In this document: positions 50,701 to 63,422 of the stretch, one piece after another
Numbering within the stretch: position 1 is the first letter of the stretch
Layout: each line of letters begins with the position of its first letter
Assembly: GCA_022316685.1 (NCBI GenBank)
Contig: JAKJHU010000076.1
Span: forward strand, 1,436,001-1,500,000
Source of the DNA: Progne subis subis
Lineage: Eukaryota > Chordata > Aves > Passeriformes > Hirundinidae
DNA length: 64,000 bases
Direction: 5' to 3'
Translations under genes and position numbers: made by a program
Notes under the pieces: generated by a model
What the model was told of the DNA's origin: nothing
Seen by the model: only the letters and a program-made list of their open reading frames with translations
The model's database searches: none

Positions 50701-53000
50701 AAATTTAACACTAGAAACAGCTATCAGATCCCCTTGTCTGACCTTCCATGTAATACATGCCCTGAAATTTTACCATCACCTGTGTATTGAGCTGGCATTT
50801 ATTTTTTCTTTTTACTGAAATACATCATCTAAAAGTATGTTTTGTATTGCTCTACCTTTTTTTGGAGGCTTCAAGAAATAACTCCATATCCCTTAATATT
50901 TTTTTCCAATGCTTAATCAATCTCACTCTTAGAAATGAGGCACTGATTCTTAATTTTAATTTCTTTGGATGAAAAATCCATCTATTTGTTTTCTTCACAT
51001 CTTTCCCTGCTAGATTAACAAGGACATTATTATTTAGTAATTCTGACTTTTGAAAATACTGATGTCTTGCAATCAAGTCTCTTCTCAGTCTATTTTTGGT
51101 TCAGCTAAACTGTCCTTGTGCTTCAGGCTCTTTCTGTAACGAATTTTCCATTTGTTGTGGTGAAGACTTATCTCATGCTTCATTTAAACTAGGGAATGAA
51201 TCCTTTAAAAACAGTATTATTGTAACATGCTAATGATACAAGACCGTATGTGTCCTGGTACCTCAGTTACAGATGTATTCCAAGTTAAGGCCTGTACAAA
51301 TGCCTTATTTACATTCACAATTATGTTCTTTCTCCACAGTCATGGAAGGCCAGAGCTTGCAGTTCTAGGAGTAATTCTTGAGTTATAAACACTGCTAACA
51401 CATTCATATTGTACCATGCGTTCACTATATAAATCAAACCTGACTGTAGACAGAGAGTGAAGGACAAAAGGATTATGTACCTTTTCCAAGAGTCAAAGCT
51501 ATGGAGAAATAGGCTTAGGACAGTGAGGCATCCAGTAATGTAAGCTGCCTGCCTTTCCCAGACCCCATCTGCTCTTTCAATAAATCCTTTAAATGCACTT
51601 AGTGACACAAAATGTTCTGGAATCTGAAGGGTTCTTCTGATATTTAACATCCATAGACCTGGTGCAAAAGGGGCCATATTTCCATGACATCTAGGTATAA
51701 TTTAGACAGTTTGTAAGAAAAATATTTCAAAACATTATTCATAATGAAGAAATGTGTGAGAATATCCTGCCTGTACCAGAAACTCTGACTGAAACCTAAT
51801 TACTTTTGGATCTTAGATTTCTGTAAATGGATTAACCTGTCCATGAGCTTTAAAGGCAGGTATTAATGAATCTCTGCTGTTTTCCATACTTCCTATTGTT
51901 TTCAGTCCGACAGTCCCATATTTAGGTAAAGGTGACACTCTCACACATTCACTATTGGCATGGCATATAACCTAGCTGTCAAAAAATGTGTTCAACTAAT
52001 AATCAGCATAGAAATGTTTCTCATTAGATGTGTATTTTTTTCTACCAGAAAAGAAAATCCTCACTTACAAGAGAATTAATTTTTTTTGTCTTTTAAATTT
52101 TGTTGGTTGAAGCCTAATTCTGTGGCCAAAAAGAGGGCATGAAATGAAATTCCTATAAAGACCTAAGCCTATAAAGTGGTTTTGATTCAATCTGCCCTGG
52201 CCCAAAAAAATTTCATAATGGATAACTAATGTAAATGTTGTGACAGCAAACCTGACCTTAGGTCTCATCTCAGCATGTCACATTTTGCTAAGGAAGGCTG
52301 GGAGACGCTTTTGCTTATCTGTCATTTTCTTTAATCATGGGCCTTGATCCTTGACAGAGAGTGCTCCAAAGGATCCTAATGCTCTACTGGAGCTCATACA
52401 AGATAGACTTTTACACTTTGTGAGGGCTTTAAGTCTTGTCCTTTGGTACTCTCCTTTGCCAGATTCAGAGTCCAAAGAGTGGTCATATGGTGAAAAACCT
52501 TTTTCTCTGATGCTTTTGGACAGGTGAATAGCTCAGTTTCTTTCCACAGCAATCTTTTTTTCCTTTTTCAAACTTCGTACTATTTAAGCATGTCTAGTTT
52601 CACTGGCTTTGTATTATACAATGCTACTAGCATCAAAAGGAAGAGTTGTAAAATAAGTCTTCATCTCGCTAGGTGAATTTATTGCTGTCATAAAAATAAA
52701 GGCCCCCAAGGTTCATTGCATCCAATGTCCTGAAGACACAGAGTGCAAGCTTGGAGAATTTACTGTAGTACACCACTGTGTCATTGTACCTACCTGGAAA
52801 CTTGGCTCAGCTGACATCTGAAACCATTACTAAAGAAAATGCAACCTAAGGGGAAAGAATCAGGGGTGTTTGATATGTCAAAAGAAAAAATGTACATTAT
52901 TATGTAGTCAGAAAGCAAGTTATAAGCCCAAGTGAAGATGTTAGCTGGACTTTATTAATGCTTTCATAAATAATTTGCTGAAACAGAGACCTTTTACAAA

Positions 53001-53700
53001 CTGCATACTTATTTATCTGGTTTGGGAGTTTGCCCCTTATGGGAAGCAATACCATTTGAGCAGGAATCTGAAAAGGGTTTCAAAGCTAGTTTTTTAGAGG
53101 TCATTATCCTGAATCTTTCAGGAAAGAATGTTTCATCTGGTGAGTCCAAGAGAGGCCAAAAGAAAAACCCCACATTGCCTATAGCAAGAGAAAGAGCTGG
53201 AGAACAGACTGCGTTCAGGAAACCTCTCTGTCTGACCATCTGGGAGCCACTCTGGCAGTCACACTCACAACACCTGAGCTGGGACTAAAACCCCAGCAAC
53301 TGCGACAAGACCCAACGCTCATACAGTGAGTCAGATCAGCCTTCCACACTAGCTCAACCTTAGGCTTCCCAGACCAGAGTCTCAGATTATTTCAGTCTTT
53401 AGAATAACTTAATCATGGCACAACCACAAAGTGACAGCTCAAGCTGGGTACCTCCAAGGAGGCACCCCAAACAAAGGACACCCTCACAGTGTATGCATAT
53501 GGAAGTCTGGGGACATCGGCTCCACGGAGTGTCCGGTCATCTGGCTGGGCCACAGGTCCCTGTTCCCCTTGTTATGCAGAGGGTCAGCAGCAGTTCATGG
53601 CCTCTCGCCCCAGGCTCCCACCAGCAGCTCACACTGCAGCTGCACTCTGAGCCACTGCACTAAATTGATTCCTCAACAGGCTACATCAGGTGAGGAGATA
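53001..53700. other. GC-richer stretch of unknown nature
   Basis: At about 53410-53670 GC content rises well above the flanks, with phrases such as TCCGGTCATCTGGCTGGGCC and a Gly/Pro/Ser-rich frame in two registers. I suspect a retroviral-type repeat remnant but cannot define ends or terminal motifs. No coding function is supported. Confidence 0.3.
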
Positions 53701-55648
53701 GCAGATGGTAAGAAGCTTTAGGATATTCAGCAAACAGACTTTGACAGACATGTTGCAAGACTGGGGGTGCTTGCTGAGTAAAATGTTTGCAAGCAACACT
53801 GTCCAGGTTGCTCTGTTGATAAGGTAGTTCACTGGAGAACCAAATAGAAGACAAAATCTACATTTGCAAACTGCTGTTCAGTCCCAGAAATAATTCCAGC
53901 CCTGAAGATACTACAGCCTAAAAAAAAAAAAAGGAAGGAATTTCAGGGAAATAGAAGTAAACACGGAAAAGTGAGTCTCCCATGGTGATACAAGAGGCCA
54001 GTGATAGAGCTCAAGGAGAAGAAAAAAAAGAGACAAATCAAGTCAACCTGCCTTCTGCCTATGGTACAACATAATCCATCTTCTAGATCAGCAACAGTAT
54101 CAACTGAAGGACTAATCCCCAGTTTAAGGATTCACCCCAGTTAATTTAAAGATCTACTTCTGAAAATGTCAGCTATATATGTCTTTATGATGAACAGACA
54201 ATTATCAACAGAACAACTCCTAGGGTTTTTTGTGAACATCTTTTCTAGGAGACAACATAGAATCTCTATAGATGTCTCTAGGGTTTTGTAAATGCAACAA
54301 GAAGCCACTTACCCAGCATAATGACAAGCATTACTGGAATCCTATGATTCAATTTGTGGTTGAACATGAAGCAATACCACAGTTGATTCTAGAATTAAAA
54401 AAAGGCAGAGAGAAAATGCTTTAAAGTACAAAAAAAACCCAACAAAAAACACTATTCCACTGTCATCAATTGTAATTGTGCAAGCTGTCCAGAGAAAAGT
54501 TCTAATTCTCAATGGTTTCATGTGATCATGTGTACAATCAACAAAGGAAAAATAAGGATTTTCACTGATGTTCCTGGGAAACTTTCCTGATGATCCTAAT
54601 GTAAACACAGCACTACTGTATATTCTCAAAATAAGCATACAACTAAACAGATTGATCATACCACATGAGAACACAGTTTTAAAAGTCTATGTGTTCTAGA
54701 CATTTCTGGCATGAGATGGCTAGGATAGAGATGGGGAGACGACTGCCAATTGTTTCAAACTTGTTGCAGAAACATAGCCTAGGCAGAGATATAATTGTAT
54801 AATATCCTGTGTATATATGAGGGAATACTTTCCTTTTCCTTTCCAGTGTTAATACATACTTAAAATTTTAATCTCTTTTTTAAAAATTAGACAATTTACA
54901 ACCCTGAACACATGGGTTTATTTGCCCTCAAGACAACGTTCTCCTATTTTCCCCCTCCATCCATTTCTAAATAAGGAAACGTTCTAACAAAGATTTCTAG
55001 ATTATCCAAATCTTAAAGCCTATTTTCAAATAAAAAAAACCAGAAACATTCAAATGGAGATCAAAATTCATACATTCCTTATGCTGACAGCCAACATGTG
55101 AAACACATAGCTGAGTCATGCTACAGAGGTGAACTTCTGCAGAAAGCATGCATGAGTGATATTACCTGAAGGACGGACTACATTATGTCTTTCCATCATT
55201 CCTTAGCTGTAAAAGATGACCCCAGCTGTCATATGGAATTCCCACAGCTGTAGCAGGACAGCTTCACCCATCCACTGTAAAAGTCTGCGTGTTTCCAGGG
55301 AAAAAGAAGCCATGCATATTGTTCAGCATCTCACTGAAGCTGGGGAGTGGGCTGGAAGCACAAGAAAGGCTCATGGGAGCTGTGACAGGTCTGGACATCT
55401 GGTCATCTCTTTCCAGAACAGAAATGAACTAGAGTGATTTCAAGCAGACATAAACAATAAACCACTCGAAAAGCTTCACTTGGTTAAACCTATGTCTTCA
55501 CAAAGTTACTTTAATTTGGTGTGAAAGTAACTACTGCAGAAGTAGCTTTGTAACACCCAGAGAGAAATTTAAAGTATGTGTTGTCAGCTGAATTTTCATT
55601 GCTGTTTTGGTGATAAATCAGTGAGCCTGTATCAATTCAGCTGAATAT
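53701..55648. other. AT-rich stretch, nothing recognised
   Basis: It contains an A-run at 53920-53932. The 110-codon minus-strand frame at 54342-54674 has no recognisable domain. Confidence 0.5.
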
Positions 55649-55653
55649 GTCGC
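55649..55653 (+). repeat. Left target-site duplication (GTCGC)
   Basis: GTCGC occurs directly before the LTR and again directly after it at 56318-56322. Confidence 0.9.
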
Positions 55654-56317
55654 TGTCCTAGGGTAACTTTATGATGCTGGTATCCCCAATCGTCTGTTCT
55701 GTTTGTGCTGTATATTGAGTCCTGTGCCTTTAAGACTGGTTCTCAGAGCAAGGAGAAGCACAGAGTTTGTTTTGAGAAAACTGCCTGACTCCTCCACATT
55801 CTTCTCCGGATGGGATGGGGTGTTCAGTGGAGGCTTGGAGAGACTGCAGGACAGAGATCTTTTTGCTTTTAGTTAGTTTCAGCTAGCTAGGGCAGAGAAG
55901 TTCCCTGGACTGTTTTTTTTTCTTTCTTTTTTCTTGGAACTGTTTAAACCTGCTCTGGACTGAAAACCCAGGGGAGCACTGGGGGCTGCACCTGCAGCCC
56001 ACCGGGGCCTGGAGCTCGGCATTTTCCAGCAGCGCTGGAGGGACTGGGACTGAGGAGAGACTGAGAGAGAGCTGAGCTACAGCCACAGCAAGGACTTTCT
56101 CAATTTGCCATCTCACTCCAGAATGAGAGGTTTTATTGTTTCATATTATTCACTCTTTATACTTGTATGCACTTTATTTGTTTGGTAAAATAGTTTTTTC
56201 CACTTTTCTCCACAAAGGTTTTTTTCAGACTGGTTGGAGGGAGGGGCCACTTGGGTTTGCTTCCCAGAGGGATCCTATACAGGGGTTTTCCCCCAAATTT
56301 GTCTCCAAACCAGGACA
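55654..56317 (+). mobile_element. Solo LTR, ERVL-like (5-bp duplication)
   Basis: This 664-base element begins TGTCCTAGGGTAAC and ends CTCCAAACCAGGACA, so the ends are the inverted TGTCC...GGACA. It is flanked by the perfect 5-base duplication GTCGC, the length usual for ERVL-type elements. Plus orientation is inferred: the TTTGGTAAAATAG segment near 56180 occupies the place of the poly(A) region in related avian LTRs, and the polypyrimidine TTTTTCTTTCTTTTTTC lies upstream at 55912-55934. A CCTTTAAGACTGG segment near 55729 may replace a TATA box. The opposite orientation cannot be fully excluded, because LTR ends are symmetric. The perfect flanks and well-kept sequence suggest a fairly young insertion. 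No internal viral genes are present. Confidence 0.85.
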
Positions 56318-59300
56318 GTCGCAAACCAGCAGGACTGAAATTACCACTGTGCACTCACGCTGCAGATCAGACATCAAGTTTCGTGCTCCCCTTCTCCTGT
56401 ATTTAGTCTGGACAAAGACATCTCAGCCTGCGGTTTGCAGTCTAGAGTGCTATAAAAATGAGGTATAAGGAATACCACAAAAGAGCATGAGAGAACAGAA
56501 GGGCGGCAATTTGAAATTTTTCAGCATTAGTCAGTAAAAAGTAGTGATCATCTTCACTGGCTAGAAAAGGGATACTGGAGCACCTGTCATGGGTTAGCTG
56601 TGAAGCTTTTTCTATTAAAAATCTGTTCTTCAAAGAACTCCAAAATCTGCATGCTTTCTGAAGATGCACCTGTGTTTCAGCTTCAGCTCAGGCATAGCTT
56701 TGATTCAGCTCTGCCACCTTCCTGCCATCTGCGATCATTTGCCTGTAACCGATCGCATTTTCTGAGCTGGTTTTGGTGCTTGCATGCTAAATTCCTGTCA
56801 AAGGAAACCAAATTAACATCTGTGCTCCACATGTTTCATCATTTAATTGGGTACACAGAGCTGTGAATGACCCTATAGGCCAAACTACTGTAAAATTTCC
56901 CTCAGGGTTACATAGCACCCATCTACCACTGAAATACTCTTGAACCCTTAAAAGACCCTATGACAATCTGCTGCATTTTACAAAGGACCTAGTTCAGTGC
57001 TTCCATCTGGCACCAACTGCCAGCACTCCACTGACTATTCCAACTGATCTATCAGCTATTCCCAAAGATGAAGACACATTTTACAATTTTTCCTAGCTCT
57101 TGTCTGGTCTCTGAACTTAATTTTACTTCCCTTCTCCCCTGCTTTTTGTTTTTTTACATTTCTCAGCCATATTGTCACCTAGTCCTTTCTCCCAGGAGAA
57201 AATCAAAAATATTTCAATTTGACAAACAAAGGAAATACTCACATAATTTGCTTGAAGACTGGGAAGATTTCCTTAGAAGATAACTTTACATGATGTCAGC
57301 CTCCAGCTGATTTCTGAGATAAATGGTGTTCAGTATTCACTCACATTTGGACAACATAAAAAGAGAAGGCAGACAGAGACACAATGTACTTGAAGGTGGC
57401 AAAATGTGTGCCCATTTGTTGGGAACTCTGTGCTGAAACCGCACCTCCACTGGATCTATTGTTCTCTGCTGCCACATCCCCATGACACCACCACCCACCA
57501 GCACTTCCCATCTTTGTGCCCCCCAAAAAACACTTGCAAGGACAAAGCCCAGCAACTTTAACAGTTCCCAATACCAAACAAGTTGGATGGAAAAGCAGCA
57601 CTGACTTTCTGTTCACGTTTAGCTCAGGCTGGAATGGAGAAATATCTTGTAAAATAATAGAATTGTGTTCCAAAATGCAGAGAAGCGCTATATGTCAGAA
57701 AGCAGAATGACTGGCAAGGGCTTTCATATTTCTGAAAGCAATTGTCCCAAAGCCACATAGCAACTACCTGTGTAAGGAAATACCCGCCCACTCCCTACTC
57801 TCTTTGAATGCCAAGCTTAGTCTCGGCATCAAAAAGAGCCATGAATGTGGTATGCTGTGATAAAAGAGCCCTGCTAGACTTCCACAGTAGTCTCTCTTTG
57901 TGAATATCCTATCCCTTGTAGGAAGCAGTTAGGGAGACCACTATTAAAGGCATAGTTTATACCTCTGCATTGTTTTGTACTTAATCCCTTAGTCAGAAGG
58001 ATTAAGCAGGGTTAAGGGAGCAGGAAAGGTTCTGCTGCTCCTGAATGCCTCTTGAGTGCATGCAGTGTGTTGACCTCCCAGCATGGCCAGCAAGCATTGT
58101 GTTTTCCCAAGCATATTCAGTTGTTTTCCTGGATTTTTATTTCTTCAGTTGGGCAAATATCAAATTTTCTTGAAATGGAGCCCTACTTATTTTTTCAATC
58201 AATGGAAAAGGGATTGAGTTGTCTGAAAATGTAGCAATTTGCACAAAGTCTTTGAAAACACATGAGGATGATTGTTCATATCATGAGGCAAAATACAGCA
58301 CAAATTATAGAAACCTACAATGACTCTCCAAATCCCAGTTGTTATGTTCCTAGGCACTGATTGCAGGACAAGGTGCGATTTCCCACTCAGAGACGGAGCA
58401 CAGTAAGAATGCTACTGGTAAACTGGAAGACAGCAATGGTAATGTGAATGTATGTCCATAATCAAGACATACAGGACTCACACACCAGCCATGGCTCTGA
58501 CTGCCTTCTCCAGTTAAAATTTGCATCATTCATTACATCTTCACTTACCAGAGGTACCCTCCTACAAACAAATGAGACATTACCTAGGTACTCCCAGTAA
58601 CTGTTGCTACCTCCAGGAAAAGAGCTAAGATTCATTTAGAATATTTTCACTGTATCTCCTGGCTGTCAAGAGTTTGTGTCTGAAGGTATCTTAACTTTAC
58701 TTTGTTTCCTGATTTCCATAGGGTAATTCTTGCTGAATCTGACATTTTAGAAGAAAGTATATACTACTTGGGAACTATAACCTTACACTGATGACATTTT
58801 TCAGCAACATGTAGACAAAGACAGAAACTGCAAAAGAGGAGCTCATAACAAGCAATAACTCCACTGAGATCTGTGCATTTTGTCATTTTCAGTATTACTA
58901 ATGATCTGGATTGCTGACAGAGAAACTGTGGTTATATTGTAGGTATAAGCCCTCAGAAAAAAAAATTGTGAGAAACAAAGGTAGTCCACAGACCTCCGTG
59001 CAGCAGTGGTCACTGCTTCTGAAACTGTGAAAGGAAAGAAAAAAGATGGAAGAGAAATCCAGTCCTAGTAAATACTCTAAATGATGTTCCAAACATAAAA
59101 GAAATAATTTTAAAAGGTATTAAGAACTTTGGTAGATGGATTTTCATTAACTAGACTTCAAAAACAAGTGAAAGCAAAACAAAAACTAAGGACTAGAAAC
59201 AAAATATGAAGCTGCTCAGACCTTTACACTGGAGTACTGGGATTTTGAAGTATATCCATTTAGCACACATTGCAGAACAGGAATGCAGAAAAAAAGGATA

Positions 59301-60284
59301 AAATAAAATGAAGAATAGAAAGATTGATTTATAAATGAAGAAAGAGACAAAGAGATTTGTTATAAACAAAAGTCACGTGCCTGCAAGCAGCAAGGGAAAA
59401 CAATAATACAGAAGAAAATTGATCGTTTCTGAACAACCAGAAAGGACTTTCAATTTAATAAAGACTGCAGCACCTAGAGAACATTCCAAGACATTCTGCA
59501 GCCCTATCAAGCATCTGGCAGGCAATTCCATTACATTTGAGACAGGAACCAAAGACATTACAACACTAATAAAGGTTGTTACATACATTAGGAGACAAGG
59601 GGCTAACAGAGGTTCATGTCATGCTGAGACATTTTGACAATAATGGAATTTCAGTAATCAAACCACTCTACACAAAAATAAAATGTCCAGGCAGTTTAAT
59701 ATCCCAGAGAGAAGATCAGCACAAACCATAGCTATACCAGTTTTTAAGGAAGAAATGCCGCACTTAAAAGTGGCATGTGAAGAGAGAAAGCAGGACATCG
59801 AAAACAAGGCACAGAAGTAGGGCACATCATGTTCCACACCTGGTTATCTGAGGTCCACAGTAGGGAAGCTGTCTTACTACATTGGCTCCTCTTCTTCATT
59901 CCTTTCCTTAAAATCCACTCTGCAAGCCTCCTCTAAATTTGACTCTAGTGAAGCACAGTACTACCTTAAAGGAATGAAGATTAGCAGAAAAGTCCAGAGT
60001 ATTTGAACTACTCAGCATGCAAAATTGGCTTCCTAAGAAACAAATCTCACCTGTGTGCTCCAGTGAATGATTACAGCATTTAAGAACAAGACAAAGTGTA
60101 TTTTTAGCATCAATGTAAAAAGAGTAAGACACATGCCATTCATTGATAAGCAAGACAGAAAGGCTGTTCCAGAGCTGTGGTGCTGCAAGATGTAGTGTTG
60201 CTTTTCCAAGCTTCTTCTGTTCATTTTCCCCTCTACTGTCACCGATTCAATGGCATTATCTAGTCAATACATGCAACTCATATT
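56318..60284. other. AT-rich stretch, nothing recognised
   Basis: About 4 kb of unique-looking DNA between two solo LTRs. Frames are short and without domains. Confidence 0.5.
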
Positions 60285-60290
60285 AAAAGT
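60285..60290 (+). repeat. Left target-site duplication (AAAAGT)
   Basis: AAAAGT directly precedes the LTR and is repeated exactly at 60937-60942. Confidence 0.9.
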
Positions 60291-60414
60291 TGTCGGGGAC
60301 TTCCCTGATATTCAGGTGGTTTCAGGGTCTTTTTCCCCCCTGCACAGCTCCGAGCCAAGCTGAAGGAAGAGACATGAGTCTTCAGGTTTAGTTTTTTCAA
60401 GGTTGCATTTTTAG

Positions 60415-60420
60415 TTTATT
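60415..60420 (-). promoter_or_regulatory. LTR poly(A) signal
   Basis: AATAAA on the minus strand, about 100 bases downstream of the TATA box of the same LTR. Confidence 0.8.
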
Positions 60421-60505
60421 GTTTCTTATCTTACAAATTTCTCACAGTCCAACATGATGTTTGCAGCTGCATGGACTTCTCACGTCTCCCCCCGAGCTGG
60501 GCAGT

Positions 60506-60520
60506 CCTTAATCTTTTATA
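60506..60520 (-). promoter_or_regulatory. LTR TATA box region
   Basis: TATAAAAGATTAAGG on the minus strand, at the expected distance before the LTR poly(A) signal. Confidence 0.75.
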
Positions 60521-61390
60521 CTAATTACTACGTGTTCGTTATTTACTATTTCTTACCAATGTCTATCACTATTACTAAAAAGGTCATCTATACACTGACC
60601 CTAATCCTCACTAACTACTTTGTGCCAACATCCTAGCAGAAATGGAGTGAGGGAAGGAGAAGGAAGAAGAAGGAGACAACACCCCAGATTCTCCATTTTG
60701 TCCCCATTCACTCCAATGCTATGAACCTAAAATTACTAATTTTTCACTCTATGGTAAACTAAACTACTATTTTTCACACTCCTGTGGCCTGCAAACCCTC
60801 TCTCAGTTTAGGAAGTTTTTCCCATGGACTGAGATCAAAGCCAGTGTCTCTCTGAGGTCTGGGCTGGGGTCTCAGAGCCCCCTGCCCAGGTCCCTGACCC
60901 TCCAGGGCAACCAAAGGAATGCCCTGGACTCCAACAAAAAGTATATGTTTTTATCCACTGCACATTTTACTTGCACATGTATACCCTCTAATCAAAAATG
61001 GTACAGCTGAAGCATTTGAAAACCTCAGAAAACTGAGCTAGCTGTAGCTTGTGAGGCTGGAGCTGGTTAGAAATGTGTTCCTATATGTATTTTAAACATT
61101 AGAAAACATTTTCTCCCTATTCCAGAAAAAAGCAGTCATCCATTTCCTCCTTCCCATGTTCAAGGCCATTCTTCTGAGGGAAACAATGAAAATGCAGCAG
61201 CAATTATGTGCCTAGCAAGGTATTCACATGATATAGCAGCCTGTGTTACTAAGCAGGGTAGATGATTCTTGCAGAATCCCTTCCCAATCTTTTTCCCAAT
61301 TAAGCAGTGAAGTTGACATGTCCCTTCTTCAGGCAGCCTGGGCTTGCTGTGGTATATCTGCAATAACAGTGCCTTTCTTCTCCTAATGAA

Positions 61391-61393
61391 CAA

Positions 61394-61424
<31 letters not shown>

Positions 61425-61429
61425 TATAT
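61391..61429 (+). repeat. (CA)n followed by poly-A
   Basis: A few CA units run into about 20 A residues and a short TATA end. Confidence 0.92.
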
Positions 61430-62127
61430 CCCTTTTCTATTCAGGAACTCTGTATATTCCTGAATCCAACACAGAATTGTTTGTACTCAGTCCAGGGCAA
61501 GCTAATTGTGCATTTATTTGCTACTGGACTTGGGAGCAAGACCAAGGTTTATGAAGAGAAGAATTCAATAAAATTCCTGATTTAGGCCTGGGATGAACAA
61601 AGAAAGATTTAGTCGCTAACATGAACTTTCCACTCCTCAAATATGCTGCATGAGACTTGAAATGTCTCCACAAGCAATAACTTCTCCACAAGACTCCTTG
61701 CATTTGTCCATTAGCTATTACCCATAAATATGACTAATCTTTAAGGTCTGTTTTTTCATTTAAAAACATATAATATAATATCATATAAATCCTTCAAAAT
61801 CTTCTAATGACTTTCCAATTTCACTTTTACACTACTTCTACTATCAATTCAATATTATGTACTATCCTCAGTCTCTTTTGACAACTCTGAGAAGTGTTTA
61901 AGACTTGTTAAAGAAAGCTTACTATGCTAAACAGAGATTCAACAAAATCTGCCATATAATCAAGTGTGAAGGACAACAGCAAACATTGCAGTGAACATTG
62001 TCACTCATTGGGAAAAATCTTTTACCATGGAGATAAGAAATTCACTTCTACAATATCAAAAAAAATTGTGAAATACTCACATAGTCCTTTTACTGATATA
62101 ATGACGCACTCATCCTTCACTGCTCTG

Positions 62128-62144
62128 AAAAAAAAAAAAAAAAA
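62128..62144 (+). repeat. Poly-A run (17 bases)
   Basis: Homopolymer only; no retroposon body is recognised beside it. Confidence 0.93.
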
Positions 62145-62841
62145 GGCCCTTGAAACAGGCAACCTCCTTCTTTGTTTTGTTTCCAAGCATCATTAACACA
62201 AAACTTCTGCTCACTAGAAGATATTCGTCATGCCAGCCTTGATGCAACAGCAAACTGTATTGCTCTCTGTAAAGCACCCCTAAACCATCAGTGCAAATTT
62301 AATGCATCTTGTCACAGATTTAAGTAGCTTAAGGCCTCAGAAGCTGTTAAAACCTGTTTAACAGGTTTAACATCTAGATTTGACAGAACATCCATGTAAA
62401 TCCAAACTGCTTTACAGCCATTTTCTGAATGATGCAGAACCAATGAAATATGCTTCATTAGCCGCCACTCTCACCTCAAAGAAACACAAGGTTGGAAATG
62501 GCTCTGCGACCTTTCATTGCAATTGGCATTTTGCTTACAAAGAATATAAAGAGTGAAGCAGAAGTTGACCTTTCTGTTTGGCATTAAGTTCTCAGCTGGG
62601 CATTTTGCTAAATGGCATTCTAATGGTTGATGCAATACTGTTACGAACCAACTAACTATGGTTCTGACTTAAGCTACCTCTTTCATATAGGTCACTGTCA
62701 TGTAGCAACATTTGATTACAAAAGTGGATTCACAGACATAGAGTCAGCATCTGAAGAACTTCATATCCCATTTCCAAACTGGTGGGCTCACTAGGACAAA
62801 ATGTATTTCACATATGGTAGATACGTGATATAGCAGAAAGC

Positions 62842-62918
62842 CAAAACAAACAAACAAACAAACAAACAAACAAAAAAAAAACCACAAAAACAAAAAAAAA
62901 AACACAAAGACAAAAAAG
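62842..62918 (+). repeat. (CAAA)n array with A-rich end
   Basis: About eight CAAA units are followed by A-rich sequence with scattered C. The Phe/Leu/Val-rich minus-strand frame through it (62744-62947) is accidental. Confidence 0.93.
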
Positions 62919-63378
62919 CATCCACTGAGGAATCTTAGCAAGAACATGGAAATCCCACTTTTAATAAACCTGACACTGTTTTATCAAAGCTGAAAATGGG
63001 AAAGGAACTCTCTGTGGCAAATTTAATGAGACTACATGTTAGTCCTTACAAACTACTTCAACTAATGTAATTTTACAGACTACTTTGTCTTTTCATCTTT
63101 GTGACTCCAGGCAAATTATGGCAGCCAACATGAGAGAAAAGGAATTTTGTGATTCCATTTCTAATAGAACACATCGCCTGAAGACATCACTGTTGAGCTC
63201 TGTTTAGCAAATGAAAGTGTGGATAAACCACACACAAAAGAGCTCACCTAACCCAGTGTAACAGTAAGGAAAGTAAGAAAACTGCTCCTTACAATCAGGT
63301 TTCAGGAAATACTAAGAAACTTCAATAGATTTATTAATTGAAACAACGCACGTTAGTATATGACATTAAACCTGCTAC

Positions 63379-63422
63379 TTCAGGATGTGCGAAAACCATC
63401 CCTGTTTTTCACACATCCTGAA
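63379..63422. repeat. Short near-perfect hairpin
   Basis: TTCAGGATGTGCGAAAAC and GTTTTTCACACATCCTGAA can pair with one mismatch and one bulged base around a loop of about 7 bases. No terminal duplication or transposon body is visible beside it. Confidence 0.75.

Larger units (their letters stand above)
43813..53000. other. Long AT-rich stretch, nothing recognised
   Basis: About 9 kb with no recognised gene or repeat family. There is a 9-bp hairpin at 45575-45596 (ATGAAAGGG and CCCTTTCAT), a G/A-rich array at 46746-46782 and a T-run at 47750-47764. A minus-strand frame near 49060-49110 reads LKENVIAGSTMSF, faintly like a cadherin repeat start; it is not annotated. Confidence 0.5.
60291..60936 (-). 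mobile_element. Solo LTR, retroviral (6-bp duplication type), minus
   Basis: This 646-base element is flanked by the perfect 6-base duplication AAAAGT. On the minus strand it begins TGTTGGAGTCCAGGGC at 60936 and ends AAGTCCCCGACA at 60291. A TATA box (TATAAAAGATTAAGG) is read from 60520 and a poly(A) signal AATAAA from 60420, about 100 bases later, which fixes the orientation. There is no internal retroviral region, so it is a solo LTR. The 6-base duplication suits an ERVK-like (beta-type) element. Exact flanks suggest recent insertion. It is a different family from the LTRs at 40014 and 55654. Confidence 0.87.

Noticed and set aside
62744..62947. Hydrophobic frame with Phe/Leu/Val runs
   Set aside because: It is antisense to a (CAAA)n array.
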